This document shows positions 8,638 through 15,642 of a DNA stretch of 64,000 nucleotides, piece after piece (the first letter of the stretch is position 1; every line of letters starts with the position of its first letter). Where the stretch lies: the IMG/VR virus record IMGVR_UViG_3300031787_010241, positions 62,001 through 126,000 of that record; one strand, given 5' to 3'. Below the pieces are notes generated by a model that made no database searches, was not told the DNA's origin, and worked only from the letters and a program-made list of their open reading frames with translations. This stretch comes from a virus. Position numbers and translations under genes: made by a program.

Positions 8638-9648
8638 TGAAAAGTATTTTGTCCAAATTCTTTCTGATTTCAGTGAATACCACCACAATCCTAACTTATT
8701 GAACACTCTTGTGTGTGGATATAACAACGCTAACCTCATTCTTCTAACAATACTATCAACCTTTGATGGGTTGGCATGGAACAATCGACTAACCCATGGT
8801 ATCTCTTTTGACACAACAACAGGTATATTGTTATTTACAAAATCAGCGGTTACAATGTTAAAAGTCTCCGTGAATGAAACCTGCATCCCCAAGTCCATAG
8901 ATTGTACAACATCAATAAATTCATCGTGAGTTAACCAGCTATATTCAATTAATTCGTGTCTTGGGTTGTTCTTAAAGAGTTCTCGAATATTCTTTAATAC
9001 CGGCTCACCCTTTCCTTCAATTCTTTTAACATTGATGTGAAATTTTAATTTTTTACCATAGGTGTCAGCATAATCAATAGCTGCAACCGCTTGTATCAAC
9101 TGATTTTTAAGTGGTCTTACAGCACCAAAACAACCAATATTTAATTCTTTTTTGAAGAATGGTTTTGGTTTATTTTTGTTAAAAAATCCTACAGGGTAAT
9201 AATTTGGTAGATATAAAAAAGCTCTATTTGTCAGGTCTGAAAAATTTTCATTAGTATCATAATCATTTGCTGATATAATGACATTCGGATATTTTGTGTA
9301 TTGATATATCCAGTCAATTGCAATCCCTTCATTTGCCAAAAATGATATATCACTATGTAATCTTATAATCCACTTTACATTAGGATGTAGTTTTGTTAAA
9401 ACTTCAAACTTTGATGGGACAACCCAAAGAGCCTCAATAATTACATGAGTTGGTTTATATTTGGTAACCTCTCTGTCAATACAGTTGTTATCATTTACTT
9501 CGACTAAATTCGATTCGATACCATTTTTGTTTAACATATCTGATACGAATTTAGCGGAGTTTAACAATCCAGACGATACTGAACTATAATTTGGGTGGGA
9601 CGATTGCCTTTTTTTCAATATAAAAAGGACTTTTTTTTCTTTTTTCAT
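8635..9648 (-). CDS. GT4-like (GT-B fold) glycosyltransferase
   Basis: 337 aa with a Rossmann-like start (KKVLFILKKRQ) and a second Rossmann domain beginning at NIGCFGAVRPLKNQ. A late FTETFNIVTADFVNNNIPVV stretch corresponds to the E-x7-E donor-binding region of GT4 enzymes. It would transfer a nucleotide-activated sugar; donor and acceptor are unknown. Identical 34-bp terminators lie on both sides (8604-8637 and 9724-9757), so the gene may be an exchangeable cassette. TTATTTATAGATATAA precedes the gene. Confidence 0.75.
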   Translation of the reverse strand: MKKEKKVLFILKKRQSSHPNYSSVSSGLLNSAKFVSDMLNKNGIESNLVEVNDNNCIDREVTKYKPTHVIIEALWVVPSKFEVLTKLHPNVKWIIRLHSDISFLANEGIAIDWIYQYTKYPNVIISANDYDTNENFSDLTNRAFLYLPNYYPVGFFNKNKPKPFFKKELNIGCFGAVRPLKNQLIQAVAAIDYADTYGKKLKFHINVKRIEGKGEPVLKNIRELFKNNPRHELIEYSWLTHDEFIDVVQSMDLGMQVSFTETFNIVTADFVNNNIPVVVSKEIPWVSRLFHANPSKVDSIVRRMRLALLYPHTRVFNKLGLWWYSLKSERIWTKYFS

Positions 9649-9723
9649 AATTGGGTGGGATTATATCTATAAATAAGGTGAAAACCTCAAATGTGTATTA
9701 CTTTTTTGTAATATTTTAATAAT

Positions 9724-9757
9724 AAAAAACCCCTCACTCGGAGGGGTTTTCTTTTTA
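9724..9757 (-). terminator. Terminator after the small membrane coiled-coil gene
   Basis: Same hairpin as 8604-8637 (CCCCTC/GAGGGG with T tracts), here ending the minus-strand gene at 9755. Confidence 0.85.
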
Positions 9758-10054
9758 ACTTTCTTTCTCTTTGTATTGATAAATAAATTTATCAATTCTT
9801 TTGTCCGTGTAACTTGTACATTCTTGGTGAAGTTTTTCAAAATCTCTGTAGAAATCCGAGAATCTTTCTTGAGTTATTCTCTGTTGTTCATCAAAACGAC
9901 GATGGTTATTTTCAAAATCCCATCTGTACTGTTCTCTGTAACTCTGCATTTCTCTTTGGAGCTTTTGAACTCTACCCATTCCCAAAACTACCACCCCAAC
10001 TAATGTCAGAGCAATAACCGTAAGAACACCTAAAGTGAAATAAAACATTTCCAT
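9755..10054 (-). CDS. Small membrane-anchored coiled-coil protein (spanin-like)
   Basis: 99 aa with an N-terminal membrane segment (residues about 4-25, FTLGVLTVIALTLVGVVVLG) and a long charged helical tail rich in Gln/Arg/Glu. One TM plus a coiled coil fits an inner-membrane spanin or another phage membrane adaptor, but no family is recognised. The stop codon abuts the duplicated terminator. Confidence 0.7.
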   Translation of the reverse strand: MEMFYFTLGVLTVIALTLVGVVVLGMGRVQKLQREMQSYREQYRWDFENNHRRFDEQQRITQERFSDFYRDFEKLHQECTSYTDKRIDKFIYQYKEKES

Positions 10055-10104
10055 AAAATAAAAGAATTATTGTTTATACCTGAATGGTATAAGAAATATA
10101 AGAA

Positions 10105-10130
10105 TAAAAAAAGGTGAGACAAGCTCACCT
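10105..10130 (-). terminator. Terminator of the large ncRNA - tRNA-Met unit
   Basis: On the minus strand AGGTGAG-CTTGT-CTCACCT is followed by T7. It lies 10 nt beyond the 3' end of tRNA-Met and closes the unit that begins at the promoters near 11118-11348. Confidence 0.85.
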
Positions 10131-10140
10131 GTAAATTTGT

Positions 10141-10211
10141 TGCAACTGAAGGATTCGAACCTCCGACCTTCAGGTTATGAGCCTGACGAGCTGGCCTCTG
10201 CTCTAAGTTGC
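10141..10211 (-). tRNA. tRNA with CAU anticodon (Met type)
   Basis: Cloverleaf on the minus strand: acceptor GCAACT/AGTTGC, D-arm GAGC/GCTC, anticodon arm TCAGG-CTCATAA-CCTGA (anticodon CAT), T-arm GGAGG-TTCGAAT-CCTTC. No CCA is encoded. CAU may also be a tRNA-Ile2 read after lysidine modification. No separate promoter is visible, so it should be processed from the 3' end of the large ncRNA transcript. Confidence 0.9.
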
Positions 10212-10212
10212 G

Positions 10213-11105
10213 ATGTAAGATTAAACGAAGCCTGAGATTACAGCTTTCTGTGAGAACCTTTTGAAGGATTATTGTTTCCCTTCGTATCCACTTCCTTTTG
10301 AGAAGTATTTCTCAGTCACGGTCTTTTAGGTTTACCACTCCTTGAGGTTTAAGTTACTCTCTTATTACTTAACTCTTTCCGAGGTTGCCACCCCAGTTCA
10401 TCCTTGCGGGATTAAAGGTTTTTCGTAAAACTACAGTCGGACTTGGGGTCTTTCTGTACCACTGACAGCCAGTGATTAGGTAGTGACCTTTCACTTAAAC
10501 CTGATGGACACTTTTCCTTTAATTATTTTTTAATAATTTAAGATTGTGTCGTGGATGTGTCAGAGTAGTGGTCCACCGTAAGTTCCGTCTCCTTTTGAGC
10601 GACAGAATACTAAACTACTCCGTGAGATATCCCTATCTCCATACTTTCAGATTACTTCATAAAGAGACCTTGGTAGGTCTTCCTTAGGGGTAGTAGCGAC
10701 ACCACTCGTTCTCTACCTTACCTTTCGGTTTTAAGTACCCTTCTGTATTGGAATCCGCAATATTGTAGTTGGAAGCCACATTTCTTACTTGATTCCTATG
10801 GGTTATTCTTGTTGGTGTTCCCACCTCAACTTGACAATCCACTTTGCCAAGTCACCTGACCACTTTCCCTACAGTGTTACCCTCGGTACTAAAGGTCTTG
10901 TGATATCCCACTTGTGTACTCGAGTTCCTTTCGAAACCGCAACCTCCTCAACACGGGGGAGGTCACTTTATCCTACTTTCGTAGTTTATTTAAGGACCAT
11001 ACACGGCCCATTATCTTTTACAGTTGTCTCAGAATCAACCCTAAGGTCTCATCATCAACATCCTGATGGATAATCTAATTTTCAAAGAACTTCTTCGGTC
11101 ATTTC
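10213..11105 (-). ncRNA. Large structured non-coding RNA (~0.9 kb), GOLLD/ROOL-like
   Basis: No credible gene lies here, yet the minus strand folds densely. Examples are CTAC-GAAA-GTAG (10973-10984), GGTG-GGAA-CACC, ACC-GAAA-GGT and CACTG-GCTGT-CAGTG. Also present are a 9-bp hairpin ACTTGGCAA/TTGTCAAGT, a GGAATC/GATTCC helix, and a 7-bp GAGTAGT/ACTACTC helix enclosing TTCTGTC/GACGGAA. Three Bacteroidota-type promoters precede it, and tRNA-Met and a terminator follow. Size, GNRA loops and tRNA linkage fit GOLLD RNA (large phage RNAs often next to tRNAs); ROOL is usually shorter. The class assignment is from memory and unverified. The exact 5' end is inferred from promoter position. Confidence 0.78.
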
Positions 11106-11117
11106 CGAATTGTTTTA

Positions 11118-11148
11118 CAAATTTAAGTCAAATTTTTCGTTCTGTCAA
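11118..11148 (-). promoter_or_regulatory. Proximal promoter (P3) of the large ncRNA unit
   Basis: Minus strand TTG-N20-TAAATTTG. Just downstream is the hairpin TTCGG-AAATGA-CCGAA. Confidence 0.75.
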
Positions 11149-11217
11149 ATTTTTCTTAAACTTTTTTTTAAAGATTCGAGACTTGTATCTTAATCGTTGT
11201 CCGTCTCAAATCTTTTA

Positions 11218-11248
11218 CAAATATATGGTGACTTTTTCATTCTACCAA
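11218..11248 (-). promoter_or_regulatory. Middle promoter (P2) of the large ncRNA unit
   Basis: Minus strand TTG-N20-TATATTTG, 100 bp upstream of P3. The transcript would begin near a GAGAC...GTCTC hairpin. Confidence 0.75.
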
Positions 11249-11318
11249 ATTTATTTGTAAGTTTTTTTAGATTTAACTTCCGAGTATCTTTCATCACCTG
11301 TAGGTGTCAAATCCTCTA

Positions 11319-11348
11319 CAAATGTAAGAATAAATATTGCTGGAACAA
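11319..11348 (-). promoter_or_regulatory. Distal promoter (P1) of the large ncRNA unit
   Basis: Minus strand TTG-N19-TACATTTG, 101 bp upstream of P2. The hairpin CACC-TACA-GGTG follows. Confidence 0.72.
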
Positions 11349-11367
11349 GCAAAATCTGAAATTTTTT

Positions 11368-11937
11368 TTATTTCATCAATTGTTTGATTCTCTCGACTTG
11401 TTCCTTTAAGATTTTTTCCGACTCCTCAACACTTTCTTTTGTTAGAGCTTGGAATGCGGTAAATGGGGCCAGTGCCACGTCTTTTACAACTCCTCGTACT
11501 AAAGCGTAGTCACTTATTTTTTTACCATCAGTAACATTTGTACTTTTATATAATTTACTACCAGTCGATGAACCTGTCTTATCATTTCCTGTAGTAATTG
11601 GTGCGATTTCACCTTTTAGATATTTTTTTACATCCACTTTAGAATTTTTGTCATTAAAAATTGTAAGCTCAAGAGCATCGTCTGATTTGGTATATCCTAC
11701 TACAGTTCTTTTTTTAAAAACTCTGCTTCCATTTGTGACCGACGCTCTACCAACTTTATCAAAAGTTAGTATATGTCCATCATCACCTTCTATTTTAATA
11801 CTTTCACCTCTTTTGTCTATTACTGTTCCGTCTACAGGAGATAGTATAGTACTTTCGGACCTTGGATTAAATTCTACTGTTTTTGAAAACGTTTTTTCTT
11901 CGGCTTCTACTCCGTTTACTGGTGAAAAATAGTCCAT
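11368..11937 (-). CDS. Degenerate M23-like/beta-barrel protein with C-terminal RIKxLM tail
   Basis: 189 aa. The centre (ILSPVDGTVIDKRGESIKI, then VVGYTKSDD) resembles the biotinyl/M23-type beta fold (SPVDGTV), but no zinc-binding His residues remain, so it is probably not catalytic. The C-terminus is a charged helix ending EQVERIKQLMK. The same kind of tail (EDIKRIKNLL) ends the neighbouring M23 protein, 1 nt upstream in the same operon. Confidence 0.7.
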   Translation of the reverse strand: MDYFSPVNGVEAEEKTFSKTVEFNPRSESTILSPVDGTVIDKRGESIKIEGDDGHILTFDKVGRASVTNGSRVFKKRTVVGYTKSDDALELTIFNDKNSKVDVKKYLKGEIAPITTGNDKTGSSTGSKLYKSTNVTDGKKISDYALVRGVVKDVALAPFTAFQALTKESVEESEKILKEQVERIKQLMK

Positions 11938-11938
11938 A

Positions 11939-12661
11939 TTAAAGTAAATTTTTTATTCTTTTTATATCTTCGGTCAATTTTGTAACATATTCCGTTGATT
12001 CATTTTGTATTGCTGAACTTAAAATATCCGCCAATCCTGGTGATAATTGTTTAACAAGTGGCATCAAAGCTTTGTTTTTTTGAGCGATTGTCATGTCCTT
12101 ACCACCAATCAAATATTTTATAAAATTTTCAATATCTTCATCACTCGATTGTGAGGTAATTGGTTTGGTTGGTTCAGTTGTGGTATCTGAATCGGTTGTA
12201 GTTTCACTATCAGATTTTAATCCCACTGATGAACCCTCATAATACGGTTTTGGATTTACAGTTTGACCGTTTTCATACACTTCAAAATGGATATGAGGTC
12301 CTGTTGAGCGACCTCTACCAACATCACTTTTACCCCCTCCAGAAATTGCAATTACCTCACCCTTTTTAACATTATCTCCTACTTTTTTAAGTAATTTACT
12401 ATTATGACAAAATCTGGTTTTAAGTTTTTTTCCATCAACCATTCCGTGGTCTATAGCAATTGTGCCACCACAAGCATTATTCGCCATTTCACTTTGAATA
12501 ACAACACCATCGGTCATTGCTAGTACTTCAGTTCCTGTTGGATGAGCAATATCTAATCCAGAATGTTTTTTAACCTTACCTAATGTAGGATGTACCCTAT
12601 TACCGAAAGGGGATGTTATTCTACCTTTAGAGGTATTTGTTATGTAAGAAAAATTTGTCAT
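11939..12661 (-). CDS. M23 zinc endopeptidase (endolysin/virion lysin)
   Basis: 240 aa. A complete LytM/M23 domain occupies residues about 10-140: FGNRVHPTLGKVKKHSGLDI (first H/D ligands), GTIAIDHG, RFCHNS and the final GPHIHFEVYENG. It should cut peptide cross-links in peptidoglycan. A Thr/Ser-rich linker (TTTDSDTTTEPT) and a helical C-terminus ending DIKRIKNLL follow. The gene sits in a run with a TM coiled-coil protein (12661) and other small membrane proteins, which suggests a lysis or virion-entry module. Its start overlaps the stop of the upstream gene. Confidence 0.88.
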   Translation of the reverse strand: MTNFSYITNTSKGRITSPFGNRVHPTLGKVKKHSGLDIAHPTGTEVLAMTDGVVIQSEMANNACGGTIAIDHGMVDGKKLKTRFCHNSKLLKKVGDNVKKGEVIAISGGGKSDVGRGRSTGPHIHFEVYENGQTVNPKPYYEGSSVGLKSDSETTTDSDTTTEPTKPITSQSSDEDIENFIKYLIGGKDMTIAQKNKALMPLVKQLSPGLADILSSAIQNESTEYVTKLTEDIKRIKNLL

Positions 12662-12996
12662 TATACCAATCTTTGTCTTAATGAATGATTTTCGGCTCGA
12701 AGATTTTCGTTATCCCTTCTTAAAAATTCAACTTCCACTTCTAATTTGGATACTTGAGCAGTCAATAATACAATGTTTTCTCTCATTTTATCTTTTTCTT
12801 TAGCCGACTCATTTAACAATGTCTCCAACTTAACAACTCTTTCTCTCAGGTCATCTCGATACATTTCGCTATCTTTATGTACATCCTGTTCTTGTTTAGC
12901 CTTTAACACCATCCTTTTTTCATAATACCTCCACGCAGCGGTAGAAGTTAAAACAGTTAACAATGTGATTACCACAGTATAAATTTGTTGTTCCAT
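12661..12996 (-). CDS. Membrane-anchored coiled-coil protein (i-spanin-like)
   Basis: 111 aa from MEQQIYTVVITLL: one N-terminal TM (residues about 5-24), then a continuous heptad-rich coiled coil (KLEVEVEFLRRDNENLRAEN). Size and layout match inner-membrane spanins, and the next gene is an M23 lysin. A longer in-frame start at 13071 is unlikely because it would overlap the ATATTTAT motif and a terminator. Confidence 0.72.
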   Translation of the reverse strand: MEQQIYTVVITLLTVLTSTAAWRYYEKRMVLKAKQEQDVHKDSEMYRDDLRERVVKLETLLNESAKEKDKMRENIVLLTAQVSKLEVEVEFLRRDNENLRAENHSLRQRLV

Positions 12997-13030
12997 TAAG
13001 CAAAAAATATATCTATAAATATTATGAAAT

Positions 13031-13058
13031 AAAAAAAAAGTGTGACATTTAGTCACAC
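13031..13058 (-). terminator. Terminator after the 51-aa membrane peptide gene
   Basis: Minus strand GTGTGAC-TAAAT-GTCACAC followed by T9. The stop codon of the small gene lies in the hairpin. Confidence 0.85.
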
Positions 13059-13204
13059 TTCTCACACTCATCCATAAAATACTTTCTCCACCATTTACTA
13101 TAACCTGTGTTAGGTAGTTTTCTACTTATGATTTCAGATATTATAATGAAACCATAAAAGCTTAAACAGAAAACCACATACAGTTTAATTAAAGTGTTCA
13201 ACAT
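13049..13204 (-). CDS. Small membrane protein (51 aa)
   Basis: Starts MLNTLIKLYVVFCLSFYG, overlapping the last 20 bp of the upstream receiver-like gene in another frame. One strong TM (residues 5-25) is followed by a basic/aromatic tail (YSKWWRKYF) and a CEKC near the end. The terminator directly at its stop supports it as a real gene. Function unknown. Confidence 0.6.
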   Translation of the reverse strand: MLNTLIKLYVVFCLSFYGFIIISEIISRKLPNTGYSKWWRKYFMDECEKCD

Positions 13205-13655
13205 TGTGTTCTATTTGTACTCTAACACAATCTTGTGGTTGAGCTTCGTTCATTAAAAAGTTATTAATATACCCCATAATATTTGCCGAACCGATAGGAT
13301 TTGCCGAGTGAGTATAAACTTTTGGAAAAGTAATTCCATTAATTTTTTTACTCTTCCTTGAAATTATGTCCTCCGCGAAATTATAATTATCATAGTAATA
13401 ATCAACAAGCCATTTGGCACAATCCATACCTGTCTTTTCGGTTATATGAGTATAATCCAAAGTATAGTTAGGACTAACATTATTGAAGTATTCATTCATT
13501 GCGGTATCACCCAAATCGTGGTCCAAAGAAATTACTTCGATGCTCTCAAATCCAAGTTCCCTTACTTTTTCAACAAATTCATCATAAGAACGAACCACAA
13601 CCCAATCAGGGTTGATTGGTGTTCTTACGTCATCGAGATATATTTTGTGTTTCAT
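13185..13655 (-). CDS. Cyclic-phosphate-type receiver (REC-like) domain protein
   Basis: 156 aa. Starts KHKIYLDDVRTPINPDWVVV and continues with VISLDHDLGD, the signature of the small REC-like family annotated as cyclic-phosphate processing receiver (YLDDxRxP...SLDHDLG). The phosphorylation-site analogue would be the Asp of LDHD. A MDCAKWLVDYYYD helix follows. The role in phages is unknown. A host-type promoter (13660-13690) ends 4 nt before the ATG. Confidence 0.75.
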   Translation of the reverse strand: MKHKIYLDDVRTPINPDWVVVRSYDEFVEKVRELGFESIEVISLDHDLGDTAMNEYFNNVSPNYTLDYTHITEKTGMDCAKWLVDYYYDNYNFAEDIISRKSKKINGITFPKVYTHSANPIGSANIMGYINNFLMNEAQPQDCVRVQIEHNVEHFN

Positions 13656-13659
13656 CAGA

Positions 13660-13690
13660 CAAATATAGTTACTTTATTGTACTTTGACAA
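13660..13690 (-). promoter_or_regulatory. Host-type promoter, leaderless gene 13185-13655
   Basis: Minus strand TTG-N20-TATATTTG, then TCTG and the ATG. Confidence 0.75.
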
Positions 13691-14708
13691 ACTTTTTATA
13701 CTTATTGTCTTTTCCTTTGATAACTCTCATTTGTAAATCACTATTAGGTAGTATTGACTGCCAATCAATAATTATTTCCGTACAAGGACCGAGATAGTCA
13801 CCGTGAGCAAGGTGAGCCGGTACCGCCTGTGGTGCCACGTAAATAGTATGATAACTACCATTACCTTCAGCATGACAGATAGCAACTAAATTTCCGCCAC
13901 CATTATTACCATCATCATCGTCATCATCGTCATCATCGCCAGGCGGGATAACAACATCAATATGGATAATTTGCTCAAAAGTTGATGTATTTCCACAATA
14001 GTCAGTAGCGGTGTAAGTTCTAATAATGTTGTTTCCTGATGTTTCAACATCTGAATAAGTAATGACCGGAATGACACAATTATCAGTTACTGTAATAAAA
14101 ATAGAATCTATATTTACACTGTCCGAAAATTCAAGGTAAATTTGACCAGTTATAACAGGTGGAGTTAAATCTTGTGAAGTAATTGTTTGTGATGAAATTG
14201 AAGTATTACCACAAAAATCAATTGCTTGCCAAACTCTAATATAGTTAGTCGTACAACTATCTATTTGAGATATAATGTCATAACTTGTTAAAGCAAAATC
14301 ACTACAGTTATCTGTAACTTGGGGGTCGTCGAATACTATCGAATCACTACAATCTACAGTACGAGCTTCAAATGGGATAAAAAGTGGTGATGTCTCGTCA
14401 ACAACGTGAATCATTTGACTCTCCACTGACTGATTTCCAAAGTTATCGAAGGCTCTGTATACTCTAAAAATATCATAATTGTTTTCACATATACCAGTAG
14501 AAACTTCCTGATACCATGCAATCTCTACACTGTCATCACATTCATCTAACGCAACAGGAAAGATAACACTCAAATCAACATCACAAGATATGCTGATTTC
14601 AGGTTCAAAATTAACAAAATAAGGGTTAATCGAATCATTCTCACATTGTGAGAACGAAACTATCGAGAATAAAAAAGCAATTAAAGTTAGAGTTACGTTT
14701 TTCATCAA
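13674..14708 (-). CDS. Secreted HYR/Ig-like repeat protein with poly-Asp linker
   Basis: 344 aa. The signal peptide (KNVTLTLIAFLFSIVSFSQ) is typical of Bacteroidota. Three HYR/Ig-like repeats follow, each with a DNCV/CxD pattern (VTDNCSDFALTSYD, VTDNCVIPVITYSD). Next come nine consecutive Asp (near residues 268-276, encoded by a TCATCATCG-type DNA repeat) and a CHAEGNGSYHTIYV segment. It is probably a surface or secreted adhesin made in the host. ATATTTATATAA precedes the gene. No T9SS domain of the CHU_C type is evident at its C-terminus. Confidence 0.8.
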   Translation of the reverse strand: MMKNVTLTLIAFLFSIVSFSQCENDSINPYFVNFEPEISISCDVDLSVIFPVALDECDDSVEIAWYQEVSTGICENNYDIFRVYRAFDNFGNQSVESQMIHVVDETSPLFIPFEARTVDCSDSIVFDDPQVTDNCSDFALTSYDIISQIDSCTTNYIRVWQAIDFCGNTSISSQTITSQDLTPPVITGQIYLEFSDSVNIDSIFITVTDNCVIPVITYSDVETSGNNIIRTYTATDYCGNTSTFEQIIHIDVVIPPGDDDDDDDDDGNNGGGNLVAICHAEGNGSYHTIYVAPQAVPAHLAHGDYLGPCTEIIIDWQSILPNSDLQMRVIKGKDNKYKKFVKVQ

Positions 14709-14736
14709 ATTTAGTTTTTAGTTTATATAAATATCG

Positions 14737-14810
14737 TGCGCCTTGTAGGAATCGAACCTACGACCTACTGATTATGAGTCAGTTGCTCTAACCGATTGAG
14801 CTAAAGGCAC
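14737..14810 (-). tRNA. Second tRNA with CAU anticodon (Met or Ile2)
   Basis: Acceptor GTGCCTT/AAGGCGC, D-arm AGCTC, anticodon arm CTGA-CTCATAA-TCAG with CAT, T-arm GTAGG-TTCGATT-CCTAC. It differs from the CAU tRNA at 10141, so one may be initiator, elongator or Ile2. It lies 6 nt after tRNA-Leu and shares its promoter. Confidence 0.9.
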
Positions 14811-14816
14811 TAAAAG

Positions 14817-14900
14817 TACTGGGAGCGGGACTCGAACCCGCACAGACACAATGTCCAAGGGATTTTAAGTCCCTCGTGGCTACCGTTACACCATCCCAGC
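14817..14900 (-). tRNA. tRNA-Leu (UAA)
   Basis: Class II tRNA: acceptor GCTGGGA/TCCCAGT, anticodon arm GGGA-CTTAAAA-TCCC (anticodon TAA), a long variable arm of ~19 nt, T-arm GCGGG-TTCGAGT-CCCGC. First gene of a two-tRNA unit. Confidence 0.9.
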
Positions 14901-14917
14901 ATTTCAAATAACTTATG

Positions 14918-14948
14918 CAAATGTAAGGCGAAAACCTTAACCAATCAA
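14918..14948 (-). promoter_or_regulatory. Host-type promoter of the tRNA-Leu/tRNA-CAU unit
   Basis: Minus strand TTG-N20-TACATTTG, ending 18 nt before tRNA-Leu. Confidence 0.78.
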
Positions 14949-15053
14949 CTTAAAAACCAAAATAATTAAGTTTAAAACTACCACGGTTACTCCGAAAGCC
15001 ACCGCAAAACGATACATAAATTCTTCGAAAGGTGTATTGTTATTGTATTTCAT
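14937..15053 (-). CDS. Short membrane peptide (38 aa)
   Basis: MKYNNNTPFEEFMYRFAVAF followed by a strong TM (VTVVVLNLIILVFKLIG) and a stop. It fills the space between the aberrant tRNA and tRNA-Leu, and its 3' end overlaps the tRNA promoter. Small size and a clean TM suggest a real phage peptide, but this is uncertain. Confidence 0.45.
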   Translation of the reverse strand: MKYNNNTPFEEFMYRFAVAFGVTVVVLNLIILVFKLIG

Positions 15054-15069
15054 TTTATTAAAAAATTAG

Positions 15070-15204
15070 TAGTCAAGGAAGGGTTCGAACCTTCACGGGG
15101 TGTCATTATAGTAACCACATCGAAACGATGCTTTTTAACCCACGCTGCTATAACCATGCGTCGCGTCTGCCTGAAGAGTACTCTTTCATTTCCGCCACTT
15201 GACT
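15070..15204 (-). tRNA. Aberrant 135-nt tRNA-like gene with D-loop insertion, anticodon unresolved
   Basis: Perfect 7-bp acceptor stem (AGTCAAG/CTTGACT) and a proper T-arm (GAAGG-TTCGAAC-CCTTC). The D-arm is of Leu type (TGGCGGAAATG...GCAGACGCG), but ~15 nt are inserted in the D-loop containing the palindrome AAGAGTACTCTT. The region after the D-arm is ~30-40 nt too long. ACGC-A-TG-[GTTATAG]-CA-GCGT is one possible anticodon arm (anticodon UAU) and CATCG-TTT-CGATG another hairpin. It could hold an intron-like insert or be a tRNA mimic. A good host-type promoter precedes it. Confidence 0.65.
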
Positions 15205-15215
15205 ATATTGAGTTA

Positions 15216-15245
15216 CAAATATACTAACTAATTTTACTCAATCAA
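15216..15245 (-). promoter_or_regulatory. Host-type promoter of the aberrant tRNA
   Basis: Minus strand TTG-N19-TATATTTG, 11 nt before the acceptor stem. Confidence 0.75.
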
Positions 15246-15283
15246 CCGAATATTTATAGTAAATAAACTTTAATCAAAAAATA

Positions 15284-15448
15284 ATGGTACAAAAAGAACA
15301 AATTTTGGGTTTAATTAGACACGGTCTAACTTTTATCGGTGGTATTTTGGTCGCTAAAGGTTTAGCATCTGAAGGTCAAATCATGGATATTGTTGGTATG
15401 GCTGTAACCTTTGTAGGTGCTGTTTGGTCTGTATTATCCAATAAATAA
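15284..15448 (+). CDS. Pam3-gp28-like putative holin (54 aa)
   Basis: MVQKEQILGLIRHGLTFIGG, then VAKGLASEGQIMDIVGM and a second TM ending VLSNK. This RHxLT(F)xGGxLVAKG pattern with two TMs is that of the small Pam3-gp28-type phage holin family. It would form the inner-membrane lesion at lysis. ATATTTATAGTAAATAAAC is found ~30 nt upstream and a strong terminator follows. Confidence 0.8.
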   Translation: MVQKEQILGLIRHGLTFIGGILVAKGLASEGQIMDIVGMAVTFVGAVWSVLSNK

Positions 15449-15467
15449 TACCTCATTTTTGAGTATT

Positions 15468-15495
15468 AAGGGGAGTTTTAACTCCCCTTTTTTTG
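15468..15495 (+). terminator. Terminator of the holin gene
   Basis: AAGGGGAGTT-TT-AACTCCCCTT followed by T7. It overlaps the 3' end of the minus-strand gene at 15478. Confidence 0.85.
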
Positions 15496-15642
15496 TGTAT
15501 AATGATTATATACCTCCTCAACCGTAAAACACATTGTCATCTCTTCTGATGTTTTTGGGTACCTATATTTCCAATCATGCTGCCCACAAGGTTCATACAC
15601 CGTTGGAATCCAAAATGCGAAATCTTTAGCTTCTTTACTCAT
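15478..15642 (-). CDS. Small hypothetical protein (54 aa)
   Basis: Starts MSKEAKDFAFWIPTVYEPCG and ends VEEVYNHYTQKKGS. Its start overlaps the upstream stop as ATGA, indicating translational coupling. No domain recognised. Confidence 0.6.
   Translation of the reverse strand: MSKEAKDFAFWIPTVYEPCGQHDWKYRYPKTSEEMTMCFTVEEVYNHYTQKKGS

Larger units (their letters stand above)
8604..9757. repeat. Exact 34-bp direct repeat flanking the glycosyltransferase gene
   Basis: Copies at 8604-8637 and 9724-9757 are identical, including the hairpin, loop and T tract. The span covers the single glycosyltransferase gene and its promoter region. Confidence 0.9.

Noticed and set aside
8453-8686. Minus-strand frame of 77 codons
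   Set aside because: It overlaps the 3' third of the tmRNA and its terminator.
10789-11409. Three plus-strand open frames of 64-94 codons in the region of the large RNA
   Set aside because: They lie opposite a well-structured RNA, overlap its promoters, have no promoter or start context of the local types and show no protein-like composition.
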